This document shows positions 22,201 through 37,200 of a DNA stretch of 64,000 bases, piece by piece. Numbering within the stretch: the first letter of the stretch is position 1; every line of letters begins with the position of its first letter. This DNA comes from Congeria kusceri (Eukaryota > Mollusca > Bivalvia > Myida > Dreissenidae). The stretch is taken from assembly GCA_027627225.1 (NCBI GenBank), contig CM051027.1, positions 43,275,618 to 43,339,617 on the forward strand, read 5' to 3'. Below the pieces are notes generated by a model. It was not told where the DNA came from. It searched no databases and saw nothing but the letters and a program-made list of their open reading frames with translations. The translations under genes were made by a program, and so were the position numbers.

Positions 22201-25200
22201 GAATCCCGGTGGGCCAAACAGGGGTCTGTATTACAGAGCCCTTGCCACCTATCTCTTGGACTGTCAGATCACTGACAAAATTTAATTGTCTATGGGCGGC
22301 ATGTTGTGTTACCCCAATTTGTACTTTTTTTTGCATATATATTGAAATTTGATTAACATTTTGGCAGTATTTTGCCCTATTTATTCCATCTGCACATTTA
22401 TTCAACGTGCAATTTGTTAAACTGGGTAAATAACATCATTTTTACCCTAAAATACCATTTTTTCCCTGAAATTAGGGATAATATTAAATTTACTAATAAA
22501 TTTGCAGTCAAAGGGAAATAACCCTAAAAGGTTTAATGTACCTGCTTTTACTTAAAACAACTATTTTATAGTACAATTGAGGCCACTCCTGCCCTTATAC
22601 ATTTTGTATGCATGTCAATATTCCATTTTATCCCCTATACCATCCAAGGGAGACTAGTACAGCAAACACCATATGTCCCCTATCTAGGACACACAGGCTG
22701 CCCATAGTCTACACCCACTGAGCCACGATGGTTGTGGGGGGGATGCCATCACTCCTATGTCTTGCTCCTCTCTTTTAATCCATGCGGTGAAATGCCCCGG
22801 CCTTTCCGACCAAAGCCAGCCTGGTTGACTATGGTTACCTTATTTTAAGAACTTTTTTTTCCAATAAACACATTAGTGTACTTATACAACTTTCAGAATT
22901 TTAATTAAACCCTGTCTTAAAGCAGTTTTTAAAGTATATGAAAGGACGGGCCAATTCACTGTTTTAACTATAATATAATCTGTTTGTGAGCAGAACAGTT
23001 TTAAATGTACAAATCTTGTTTCTTAATAGCTACATACATATATTGTGTATTTGACACAATATTTTATTCTTAATTACTAATGTGCCTTGATTATACTGAA
23101 CTCAATTAGTGTGGACCTTATCCCATAGAACTACTACACCCAGACCTGGTTCTTTATTTTATCTCAGTTTTTACTGTATTAATTACGTTGTTGTTTTCCA
23201 TTCTCCCTTTTATCTCGATGGCATCCCCTCAAAACCCTGGTCTCTACAGCCGCCATGCCAGCTTGCGTCCCTCCACACTCTTCAAATCCGCCTGCCATCC
23301 TATATTCTTATCTGCCATTTAAGTTGTTTTACCCCACCCAGTGGCTAAGTACATCTTTTATTATGTCAGTATAAATACTTCGTACTTATTTATGGTGTAA
23401 ATATGTTGGTTGGTTATTTTTTAACAGTTTCATACCTTTTATTGTGGCTCTAAAATGGTGTCCATAGCGCATAATACCTTTTACTACTGTTATTTTTAAC
23501 AGCCACCCAGGTGGGGAACCAGAAATCTTAAAAACCTCATTGGATATTGTTAGTAAAAGCTGCCTAGAACTTTCTTTTATGCATACTTCAACCGACAGAG
23601 TCTCAAGTTAGAGCATTGAAGGCTATATTCCCTGTTGGCATGTGTGAACAAATGTCAAAATCTTTTAATTTTCTCCTCTGTTATTGTTTAACACCAATAT
23701 TGTGCAGTACACATGTACATATTAGTATTATTCATGTTGTATATATTGCAACATATCTAAGTTTTAACTATTATTTGCTTTTTTAATCAGAGAATAATAA
23801 ATTCTCTACTCATGACATTCATATATACATGCACCATTTCAATAAAACCTACATCTACATCATGTAATATTGACATTTGTTTCTTAGTGTTCAGTAGCCT
23901 CATAGGCATAAGATTACTTCTATAAGTTCCATACACACTACATGGAACAAAATTTGACAATTCAAAGACCTATTCTCTCTGGGCATTGTTCACCGCATAG
24001 GTATCAGAACCTTATTTTTGTATATGAAATACTATAAATTAATTTTATTAAATACCACTTTGACCCAGTGGTTACATTTTTCTAACACACCTTTCTAGAT
24101 AATTAAAATAGCCTTATACCACTATTTAAGGCATTGTTCCAGAAAACTATGTCTAAAGACTCTATGAATTTTCAGTAGATTCATAGGGTTGAATAACTTG
24201 AAGAACCCTGCATACACTACCCCTATGCAGGCCACGTATTAAGTTATTAATTCCTCTAGGCAGCAAACAATCCTTATAAATAATAGAAATACTTTAAAAT
24301 ATTAATATTTCCATGTAAAAGTGTGTTTTTTTTTATGAATTTTTGATGAACCACACCCATTTCTATAGTAAATAACACATTATACATGTGCTGTGACCTT
24401 CAGAAACATGCCTGTTTCTGATTGGTCAACAGTCACTAATGCCCAATTGAAGTAGGTCAATCAGTTTTTGGTAAATTTGTCGTATATTTCGACTTTAAAC
24501 GGCTATTCTCTAGAAAACACTGCGAAGCGGGTCATTTTGGAAGCTAAAATGCAAAATTGGAAACAATTCTGTGAATCCATTGATACTAAACACTCTACTG
24601 CAAAGAAGTGTTGGCAAAAAATTCACGGAATTAAAGGAATTCCGTACTGTCCTGTGCCTTTACTTAAAATTAAAGGCAAAATTGCCTGTACCCCAAGAAG
24701 CATGTTGCCTTCCCATTTGGGGCCAGCACCCAGCCCCTGTGGAGGAGGCCGGTCTCAAGGAGGTTGCTGTGGCAGACCTGAATCCCTCCGAAACTCCCCC
24801 TGGCTGCTTCACTCCCCGGATGTCGACAACTATCTATCTACAATAGTAACGAAATCTGACTCTCCGCACCTCGTGAGGTCAGAAGCTCTCAATTATATTA
24901 ATATTCAGTATGCTGAGCATTTAAAAATTTATACAGATGGCTCCAAATGCCCTGACTCTGGCTTGGTAGCCAATTCATTCGTAATTCCCTCCAAAACAAT
25001 TATAAGAACATTCAGACTCAGCAACTATCTTTCTATATATTCGGCGGAACTTTTGGCCATTAGCTTTGCAATGTGCTGGATATTAGTTAACAAGCCAACT
25101 AAGACTGCTATATTCTCGGACTCCCTATCATCACTAGAGTCCATCAAAAATAGAAATAGCAGGTCTAGGCCTGATATTTTAAATGAAATTTTAGAACTGA

Positions 25201-28200
25201 ATCAAAAGTGCCTAGACAAATCTTTACAGGTAACTTTAGTTTGGTGCCCAGCACATGTCGACATCCCGGGGAATGATCAGGCGGACAGGGAGGCTAATGA
25301 GGGCCTCAAAAGGGAGTCGGTCAATATAGGGGTCCCACTAGCCCCAACAGAAATATACTCCCGGGCCAAGGCCTATGTTATGCGTGAGTGGAACAAAATA
25401 CCACCCGCTAACACTTCATATAAAGCCCCTTTCCCAATTGCCCAGAAAACCCTCAGTCGGCCGCATCAATATTCTTCCAATATCATTATAGACAAATGCA
25501 TTAGCCGACTGAGGATGGGGACCAGTCTTTTGCCTGCTAGTGCGGGAAAGTATATTTTAAAGCTGGACCCTCTCTGTCCTCAATGTGGGATCCCCTTCAC
25601 AGCCGACCACCTACTGACACAGTGCCCCCAGTTCTCTGCACAGAGAGAACAGCTTAAATCCACTATTTCCAAATTAAACATTGATTTTATAATAATATCT
25701 TAGATCCTACTGGCAAAAATAAATTGCCAGTGTACAAATCTCTGGCAACTTATCTTGTGGACTGCCAGATCACGGATAAAATATAAATTCAAATAGGGGT
25801 CCTGCAGCTTAATAAGAACATCTTCTATAATAAAACTTAAATTCAATAGACACTTTCCCATATCTGGGGAGAATAAGTTGATTTAATAATTTATTCATAT
25901 CACTGAATAGCTTCTAACTGTACAATGCTTAAATTATTCCTTTTTAGCAATGATTACATATACATAAGGGCATATAATACCTGCCTAACCAAATTTTTAT
26001 ACACCCCTATGTCTTCCCATCATGGGAGAGAACTCTTAAAACCAACTTGTCCCTTATCCAGTACACTCGGACAATAATAAACAATACTCAGTAGAGCATC
26101 TAGAGGGTTAAACCCAGCCAGTGTTTATATTGTGCAATACTGGCTATGTCAATGGTCAACAGTACCGTACTCTTAGTTACAATTTAGATATATTTGCCTG
26201 TGTTACATGGTTAAAGAGGTTGTATTTCTGACTTCTTAATATTTTGTGCTCATATATTGTGCACCTTTTATTGATTTAAATTAATTTAATTTAAATTTAT
26301 TCCCCCTGGACCTCAGGCAAATTGACTAAATTATGCCATTTTAACTTAACTTAATTTGTAAATTATTGTTTTCAGTGGAACAATAAACAATGCTCTAATA
26401 GCTGCAGGAATCCCCCTACTCCATTTCCTTTTTCCCACTTTCCCTCCGTGGTCTTACATGAGCCGTGCTGGGCCGGGCACACAGGAAGATAGCATTACAT
26501 GTCTTAATTTAAATATCATGTTATTATATATGTCTATGTTGCTAACAGAGCCCTCTCTCAGCCATGGCCAATCTGATTGACCAAGGATTCCTTATTTTAA
26601 GCCATTTTTTAGTAAAGCAGTTTGCCCCATTTACTATTGTCAAGTATTAATAAACCCCATTTTATTGCAGATTTTATATTAATTGGGGAGGACCCAGTTA
26701 TCAATCTTTTAATGTGTACTATATATTGTTGTAACTCACATGGGTAGTAAGTTTCTTAATTGTTTGCCAAGTATTTTGATCATAGTGTTAATAATGATCA
26801 ATTTTGCCATAAATTCTGTGTGCTACTACATAATGAGATCCTCTGCAGTTATTCTTAAATGCAGTATTCTGCATACTTTTAATGAACAACTCATTCATAG
26901 CAGGGATTATTCACATTTTAGCTTTTAATATGTTAAACTACCTCTTTTAAGTGTCCGTATCTATGCAAATCATGTAAACCTGTGCGCCCCCCTGGTCCCA
27001 ATATCTCAAAATACCTCTCTAGCACTGCCGGCCAAAATTCCCTTCCCCCACCGGTGCTACCCCATCTTTTAAAAAATGAATGAGACAAAGTCTGCCTCAC
27101 ATGTGCCCCCCAGGGTGATTCCCCTTTTTACCTGTATATAATTGTACAGCCCAGTTAGTTCTTTTTATTACATATATCTTGTTTTATCTATGTTATTTTT
27201 AAAGGCCCTAAAAAGTAAGCCGTTTGAAAGTACCGGAAGGATGTAATATATGTTTTATCCTAATTTTACTGGATATTGGATTCTCATCCTTTTATGTTTG
27301 TCCTTGATCTTAAATTGTCACCCTGGGGAAGGTTACTTTCCATTAAATAGCCCAACAATCTTGTATAAATCTCAATGGACAGGGTCTCAGGTTGGAGCAA
27401 TAAGTTATATTCCCTGTCTACAAGTGCTCAGCATTAGTTAAAAGCATGTCATGCAATTGTAATATCCATCATTAGAATGAATATAACAATTTTAAAACAA
27501 TAAATAATAAAATACTACATACCAACAACATACACTTGCAGATGCAAGGTACATTAGTAGTCTTATATTACTTAACTTCCTATTAATTAAATAGTTCATT
27601 TTACACAGTATATTTAAGTAATATTACTTGACCTTTATAATGATTAAAGGTTAGAAAGCATTTCTTAACCTATTTTTTTCTATCTTGCAAATAATTTGTA
27701 AAGACATGCAAATAACACAGATATTGTAAAACAATGCTGAACCACTTAGTGATCTGGAAATAATTAACACTGTTTGTTGTCGTTATTGTAAATACTATCC
27801 CATGTGTATTCGCACATTGGTTTTTGAATTTAATACGACATATAGTATATGGTAATTATTACCCGAACTCTCCCAGATCTCTAAGTAAACAAGACTCCAA
27901 CAATCCCGTTGCAGCATTTGCTGCATAATGGGTCTAGAAAAATGGTGATTCACATAAAATTATGTGTTCCCTCCAGTTTAATCTTATTCTAGTTGGGCTA
28001 TTTCTTCAAACTTCCCCTTTCTCATGTTAGTATAGATCAAACTCAGTGTTTATCCTTTATTTTTTTCCCTGTTGCAAAGTACGCTATACCTATTTAGTAC
28101 TATTGCCCTAATATACAACATATTTACAAATAGACTAGTCATTTATACATTCACATATGGTTTTTACATTTGAACTCTTTATTAGTATAAGGGAGGTAAC

Positions 28201-31200
28201 TCCTGTTGACAAATAAAAGGTTATTGCAGAATTGCTTTCCTTTAAACTGTGTATACCCTGGTAGTTGTCTCCTTATACAAGAACAGTGTGCTTTCATGTG
28301 TCATGTAAGCTATTGTACTAGATTTACAAGTATTCCTATTTTTAAGCATAGATTTTTATTTTTAGCACCGCACCCACACTGCAAAGTTTTATATATGTAT
28401 TGCCAATTATTAGCAAAGTATTTATGTTAAGCAGTGTGCTCGGGCAATGGTTTTTAACCGAAGTCCCGAGGGTAAACAACTCCAATTGATTGATTGATTT
28501 CCATCGTCTAGCATATTCCTAGTACCTTGAATCCTCCCAACTTAATTATTTTAGGTATTTACTACCTATACAAGGTGTTGGTTCACCAAAATACGCTATA
28601 TTATAATAATTATTAAAGCCCAAACTTGGACACTTTTTGTAAAGTCACCGCGTGACCGGTTTTCAATTCTCAATGACTTTACCACATGAAGTTAACATCC
28701 TATCACTCTCCTAACCCATTCATGTTTTAATATGCTATAGTATGACCCCTGTGGCATATGATAATTACAATTCGAAGTAAAAAAGTTATCAAATAACTTT
28801 TATTTTAACACACAAAATCATTAAAGTTTTGATAAACGTTAACACGATAGCAATACCTTGACTGTGACGTCACGCGCACACCCCCAATTTTGATTGGCCG
28901 ACCACTTTTCCCTTGCCTCTCTAAATAGGTCAATCTGTTTTTAACGTTGTTTTAGCACAGAAACTCAGCTGTTTTATTGCTACTTTGTATTCTTATATAC
29001 ATACTTGTTCAACACGTAGAATTTAGTAATCATAATAAATAGTGAATATTCTACAAAGTAACATACACAATAATGTTAACACATATCGTTGTGTCATTAA
29101 TATAATACAGAGTACCATTTAAATGGTGGGTTATTAACACTTTTGTGTTTTATATATACTGTGATTTTTATCCCCACATAGATTTTTAAAATTATGGCAC
29201 CGTATCCACACTGCAATCTTTATATACGTTGTGAATTCCCATAGTGGAATAGTTATAATAACTGTGATACTATGTTAAGCAGTGTTTATAACCGAAGTCC
29301 CGAGGGTAAACAACCTAATATCGTCGTTGTTATGTGTAACTAACGCTTAATACACTGATAGACTGCGTCAAATAAAACATGTTCATGAAGTTTACAGGGT
29401 TGAGCTGAATCAATATGAGCTAAGAATGTTTACACCTCTAGGGTGTAAGATTTAGGGAAACATACATTATGAAAACATGAGCATGCACCTACAAGAAAGA
29501 AATACAATACCTTTTGTGTAAATCTACCTGTGTACATTTGTAAATAATAGTGTTTACCAATAAAAACAACAATACGACAACATTCATGCGAATGATGACA
29601 ACAAAAAGCGAATTAGTGCACCTAAACGTTGGATCATTAATGTTCACTTTTTAGCTCATCTGAGGACGAAGTACTCAAGGGTGAGCTATTGTGATCAGTC
29701 AACGTCCGGCGTCCGTCGTCAACACTTTTCTTAATCAACATCTTATCTGAAACCGCTGGGTGGATTTTAACCAAACTTGGCAGGAATGTTCGTGGAACAA
29801 ATTCCTTCAATTCATTTGAATGTATGGAAAAAGCTTAAAAACTTTTAAGAAAAATCTTGTCAAAAACCACTTGCTGGATTTGAAAATAGTTTTCACATAT
29901 ATATTCCCTCTACCAAATTAATTCAGATCATGTTGATTCGTTAAAAAAAACATGACCGCCATGGCGCGGGGAAGTTTTCATTATACGCCTATATTGAAAA
30001 CTTTGAAAATCTTGTCTGAAACCACTTACAGTTTTTCGAAATAATGACACAGATATGTTCCTTGGGTGACCCTTTACCAAATTCCTTCAAATCATTTTGA
30101 TTTGTTAAAAAACATGACCGCCGGTGGGGGCAGAGTATATTGAAAACTTTGAAAATCTTCTTCTCAGAAACTACTGGTTGGATTTCGAAATAATTTCACA
30201 CAAATGTTCCTTGCCTGACCCTCTACCAAATTCATTGAAATTATTTGAATTCGTTAAAAACATGGCCACCAATGGTTGAGGCAGTTTTCCTAATATAGCT
30301 ATATGGAAAACTTTGAAAATCTTTTTCTCAAAAACCACTGGTTGGATTTTTAAATAATTTCACCAAATGTTCCTTGGTTGACCCTTTACCAAATTCCTTC
30401 AAATCATTTTGATTTGTTAAAAAAACATGGCTGCCAGGGGCCGGGCGCTTTTCCTTATATGGCTTCATTGAAAACTTTGAAAATCTTCTTGACCAAACTT
30501 GCACTGTTCGTGTATGATCACAGTTTGTGTATGATCACAGTTTGTGTATGCCGAACCCGGCATCTATCCAGTGTGCCCAATTTCTAGGCATTTGTCAACA
30601 TATAGAATTTAGAGAAAATTCCACTGATACCACATAAGGCATTTACAGGGCCTAGTGATTCGTAGCCGCTTTTGGCCGATTTGTGAATCGCCCAATGTTT
30701 TGATGGTGCCCCTGTTGACATTCATATAGAGTTTGTCTGTAATGCGCCTGTTGATTGCCAGGTGAACAACAGACGTAGGCTGGACATGCATCTGTAATGC
30801 GCCTGTTGTTTGTCAGGCGAACAACAGAACTGGGCTTGACAGGCATCTGTAATGCGTCTGTCGATTGCCAGGTGAACAACAGAAGTAGGCTGGGCATGCA
30901 TCTGTATTGCGCCTGTCGATTGCCAGGTGAACAACAGAAGTAGGATGGACATGCATCTGTAATGCACATGTTGTTTGCCAGTTGAACAACATAACTAGAC
31001 TTGACAGGTGAACAACAGAAGTAGGCTGGACATCCATCTGTAATGCGCCTGTCGATTGCCAGGTGAACAATAGAAGTAGGCTAAACAGGCATCTGTATTG
31101 CGCCTGTCGATTGCCAGGTGAACAACATACGTAGGCTGGAAATGCATCTGTAATGCGCCTGTTGATTGCCAGGTGAACAACAGAAGTAGGCTTGACGGGC

Positions 31201-34200
31201 ATCTGATTGCGCCTGTCGATTGCCAGGTGAACAACAGAAGTAGGATGGACATGCATATGTAATGCGCATGTCGTTTGCCAGGTGAACAACACAACTAGGC
31301 GTGACAGGAGTAATCTTGCTGGCATGGCTGACGTGGGTCATTTGTATGCGATGATATTTAGATTCAGAACTGATCTCAGTCAATACTTAGGTGAGCGCTT
31401 CCGGCCATCATGGCCCTGTTGTTTTAAGAAATGCCTCTATCGTCAGAGTGCGTTATTTATAAAATCAGAAGCCAGTCGACTATTGTTACCTACTGCGTAA
31501 TTAAAATGCGTTGTTCGTTATTATTAGGTCTTTTAGGAGGGTAATTTCCAAAACAGGTATCGCGGAAAATTCTTTGCAGGCTAATTGTCAGTAAATCGAA
31601 ACCAGAAAGGGTCCTTTTTCAAAACAGCAAAATTTCACACCCGTTTTCTTAAATGTTAATTATTTATGATAATGCATGCAATAAAACTAAAACATTATAC
31701 TAATGACACCCCTACTTTTTCTATTTACTTGTATGTAACCGAAATATTTACCGGAGTTTCCAGGAATAAGACCACCAAATTAATGGGCTACATCGGTTAT
31801 TTTTGACTCGTTGCGAAAGTGTTTTTTCTTGTTACCAATACTCATTCTGAATAGTTTGACAACAAATTACTGCAATTTATTCATTTTAACTGTACCATGG
31901 ACAATCGAGAGCTTGCATCATATGATCTACTTTGACTCAGTAGGCTACGAACAAAGATCTATAAATAAACATGTTTATTTATAGATCTTTAGCTACAAAG
32001 CACTAACAATCGGTGCGACTAATTACTACGCTTCATCGGTTATTCTGGCCATGCAGGTTGACTTGTTAACTGGCATGTATATATAATTCCGTTTGCATAA
32101 GATAATTAGTGCGAACAAAATATTTTTTCGTTACTTACAAATAAGTTTTCATTATGATGCAGCCAAATTATAAAGTTTAAAGGTGGGAAATTGAACTTCA
32201 TTCAAACTTATGTTTTTAGCAATTTTTTTTATAGTTTATTTCGTCGCCAACAGTCTTTCTACGCTGTCAGCGTTTTGGTTAGTTCTTAACATGGTCAAAA
32301 GTTATGAATGTGTAAGTATTCCCGACAAATGATATAGTTCGAAAACATTTACATGACACTGACCTATATGCATGAAGATATTATACCGTAACGATGAATA
32401 TATTAGTATGAAGCCTTAATATGCACCATAGCGATGTGCCTAAAATGCGTTCAGATCATAGGTTGAGACCATCGGCTTTCAAATCGTGGTACATTTAGTT
32501 GTTCTGCGATCAACAAACAAGGATATCAGTAAAACTGATGGGTGCCCCCAAATACGCTTTGTAAAGCAATATAAATGCAATGAGAAGGGCAGATATATTA
32601 AAATGACTAAAAATCACTAGAACATCAGGACCAAATCTGACACCAAAACTGTATGTGAACATGCCACAAAATACCACACGAACATGCAGATAAAGCATTA
32701 TTATTTTTTAAAAATCAAAGGTCCACTACTATAAAATCAATCAAAGTGATGGATTATTAATGTAATATGGTTATTTCATCCTAGTTATTAAACTTTCCAT
32801 CAAGTATCATTGAGTTTCATACAGCAGTTCCAGAGAAATAGACATAACAAATGAAATATTTAAAGTCCCATAACTCCAAATCTTTGAAGCGGACGTCCTG
32901 GTAATGTGCATACATCTTTATTGCAGTGAAGGCTCCCATAAATTTTTATTGACATCTGGCCAGTAGTTGCTGAGAAATAACCCAGACAAGAATTGTGCAC
33001 TATGAAAAAATTTAAGAAATCTTCAAAGTAACTGCGAGAAAAATCATTAAAGTGGAACATCCTGGTAAGAGGAGTCTTGGTAATAAAAAAGCTTCCCATA
33101 AAGTTTCAATGAGATCTGTGCCAGTAGTTGATGAGAAATAGCCAGCACAAGAATTTACGCGCTATATACTAATTTAAAACATTTTCAGAGTCCCATATTT
33201 CTGAGAAAAGTAATTAAAGCAAAACATCCTGGTAATATGCAAACCTCCTCTAGGTAAATTCTCTCCAGTTGTTGCTGAGAAATAGACCGGACAAGAAAGT
33301 CAAGAATTGTGCACTATATAATGATTTCAGAAATCTTCAAAGTCCCATAACTCTGCGAAAATTCATTGAAGCGGAACGTCCTGGTAGTATGCACACGGAC
33401 TCTTGATAATGAAGCCTCCATAAAGTTTCGATTAATTCCGGCCAGTAGTTGCTGAAAAATATAGCCCGGACAAGAAAGTGTGACGGAAGGACGGACGTTA
33501 GGACGGACGGACAAAGCGGCGACAGTATGCTTCCCCGAAACTGTTTAAGCACAAGCGCTATGCTGATTATCTACGGAAGTTGTTAAATGAATAATATTAA
33601 CACATTTCAAATAAGAAAACACGTGTTTTAGCTCACCTGAGCACAACGGGCTCCTTGTGAGCTTTTGTGGTCGCTTTTTTCCGTCGTTCGTCGTCCGTCG
33701 TCAACATTTACTTTGTGAACGCTCTAGAGGCCACATTGATTGTCCAGTCTAAACGAAAATTGCGCGGAACATTTGCCCCAATGATATCTCGGACAGTTTC
33801 GAAACTTGGTCATGTGGGGTCAAAAACTAAGTCACTATGTTAAATTGATGACAAAACTAGTGAACACTAGAAGTCACATAAAACTTGCTCAAGAAATGTG
33901 TTCCTATGATATCTCGGCCGAATTCGAAAATGGTTCCGCTACGTTGGGGCAGTTTTCCTTATATGTCTATATTGGAAACTTTAAAAAAAGCTTGTAAACA
34001 CACATTTATTTCCCAATCTCCATGAAACTTGCCCAGGACATGTCTTCCAATAATATTTCGGACGAGTTCGAAACTGCGTACTGTTGGGTCAAAAGCTTGG
34101 TCACTAGGGCAAATTGAAGAGAAAGCTTGTGAACACTCTGGAGGCCACATTTATAGCCCACTAATCATGAAATTTGCTCAGAACATTTGTCCTAATGATA

Positions 34201-37200
34201 TCTCGGATGAGTTCGGAACTGGGCCATATGGGTTCAAAATCTTGATCACTAGGGCACATTGAAGAAAAAGCTTGTGAACACTCTTGACGTCACATTTTTT
34301 GCCCAATATTCGTGAAACTTGCTCAGAACATTTGCTTCAATGGTATCTTGGGTGTGTTCGAAACAAGGTCACGTGGGGTCTAAAACTAGGTCACCAGGAC
34401 AAATTAAAGAAAAAGCTTGTGAACACTCTATAGGCCGCCTGTGTAGCCCAATCATCATGAAACTTGCTCAGAACATTTGTCCCAATTATATCTCAGACGA
34501 GTTCGAAACAGGGTCACGTGGGGTAAAACACTAGGTCACCAATTAAATCTCGGACGAGTTCGAAAGTGTAAATATTTTATATCACATTATCATCGATACA
34601 TAAAACAACCGATATACAATCCCTATGCTTCTGTCAAAATGTAACAATCTTTATTATTTTCCAGACTACATCGAAATATGGTGTACGCTTTGCCGAATAA
34701 AATCGAAAGCGTAGTTATACCTCCGAAATGACATGGCTCCATTACGCGAGCGGGTGCTCTTCGCTTCGTGTACTGAGCCAGTATCGTTAAATTTACGGAA
34801 TATGATGTAATACGCAATTAACCAGTTAACAGCGCAAACAGAAACACGATTGCGTCACAAAACAATACGTATTAATGCTTGTCGCACAACATTTCAAGCA
34901 TAGTAAAATCTTATGTCAGCAGCAGTATAAACATATGAACAGTTTTAAATCAAGACGAATGTTCTTCGTTCGATACAGACCTAAAATTCTGGAATGTAGC
35001 CTATATAAATGTTGTGTTATTGAGCGTTCTTCAACTATATTTTGCATTTATTTATTAACATTTAATTCATATATTGTTTTAGTAGTTAATTGCAATATCT
35101 TATACATACGAATGTGTATGAATGTAGGTATAATATTCAAGAATATGAGAGAGTATCATATAATATTTTGAAGGAAAATGCGTGTGTTGTTATGCCAGTA
35201 CACTACTGTTATACCCACACTTCTAATGCGAAAATGTAAAGAAAAAGTGCCAAACAAACTAAAACCAAGGCATTTCACAAATATACATGTGGTTTTCTTA
35301 ACTAAAACATGTTGGCTAAATCTTTTTTTTAAATGTTCTAATATATTTACAGATATTCCCGTGATGGATACAATTTAAAAGAACCTTCGTCAAGTTCAAG
35401 TGCTACCCAGAAACTTTCAAGCGAAGACAAATCTGATGTTGACATGGCAACTGGTAACTTTGCTATTGATAAAATCAGCACCATGTCGTTGGGTGAATTC
35501 AAAAACCTGCTAAACAGTACACTGACCGTACCCAGCAGTGGAGGACAGCGATCTGACTCGCCGCAGTCCCATAGCAGTGGTGATAGTTACAAAGCAATCA
35601 CTGACAGAAAGGCTGATTGCAGAATTTCAAATACGGAAACAAATTATTCCAGAGTATCATCTAAATTGTCTTCTAAGCAAAGTTTAGATTACAGCAGTGG
35701 TTATTCGACATCTTCACCATCTTCGGATAAGACCACAAAATCGACTTCTTGCTCGTTATCAGCAAAACGAACATCGGCCATCCCGGATTCTTTTCATAAA
35801 TCTGAACGAATTTATTCTAGATCAAAACATGCAGACATGCCATTTAACAATAATTGTACAACACAACAGAAGACAAAACCTATCACCGCGGAAAAGAAGA
35901 GGCTGGATCAGAATGCAGAAGATATGATCAGAAAAGACAAATTAGGTACATTCACGCAAACAAATGCCAGTAAGTTGACAACCCAGACTCAGAATGCGAG
36001 TGAAAACATCAAAGCAAAACATCGTGATTTGTATTCAGTAAATACTGTTTCAATGGAACCGATAATAAATGAAACGCCACAAAACGTTGGATATGTGTCT
36101 GTTTCATTTGAAGCGGTCACAAATGATTCTGTTGACAATAAAATAAATGACTTACACGTAAACAAACACATACAAGAGAAGTCAGAAACAGGTTCTCCAC
36201 ACGATGTCTCGATTAGGCCTAACACGCCATCAGGTCGAACAACCCCGTCATTAATACCACGACCATTAACTCCAAAACTACCGAAAAAACTTTCACAAAC
36301 GGCTCCAGTAGAAATACACAATCGGTCAGGACGTCCACCAACACCACGAAAACCAAACGTTGTCGTCCGTGCAAACGATATATTGAGATCAACAGATAAA
36401 ACTAAAGAACAGACTTATCGGGACATTTTTAGAAAACGATCAACTACTCCATCTTCGGAATGTTTAACTAATTCTGTTGCCTCCTTCAGAAGGGCGGTTA
36501 CGCCCGGCCCGTATTTAAGCTCTACGTTAACTCTTGAGCAAAATGAAGTTGATTCATCTTCAAGAGAAACACAAGTATTACCTCAAACAAATAGCTTAAA
36601 AGAGAAAATAGAGGCCAATGTAGAACCAGTTATAGTTGTTAGTGTTGATCGTTCGGCAAATAAACACACTCTATCTTTGACAAATCAGCGTGTGGAAAGT
36701 AAATCGGATAAACCGAGTGCAAAATCGAAAGTTTTGGCTCGTGCACGTGCTCAAGAACATAATAGAGGACAGAAAAAAACATTAGAAAGTAACCGTGGCA
36801 AGAGACCACAAAGTGTTGAGCCCCGACAGTTATTTCCACAAACCAACAAACCAGAGGAAATGTCTTACGACAGAACACAGGAATGGGTTCAAACCACAGC
36901 AAGGCAGACGAAAGTAAAACAACCAAAATCACTGAATGTGCGGAGAGCTATGACACCGAATTCCATGCTGAATGACAGTGAAAATACAGAACCACGGAGT
37001 CTGGAAGATATCAAAGCTGCTTTAACATTACCTATACATGGACTAAAGGAAATTAATACAGAACAACTGGAAGCCCCGCCAGAAGATCCTGAAATGTATG
37101 CCACAATGGAAAAATTATTTCACGAGTTAAGAAAACATGAACTTAAAAGTTCTGTGAACGAAACACCTGGGGATATTGTTCAAGCGAACTCTAGTTATCC

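Noticed and set aside
30609..31383. Overlapping minus-strand open frames up to 170 codons
   Set aside because: They are produced by the stop-free 55-bp repeat in all three frames, with no other coding evidence.
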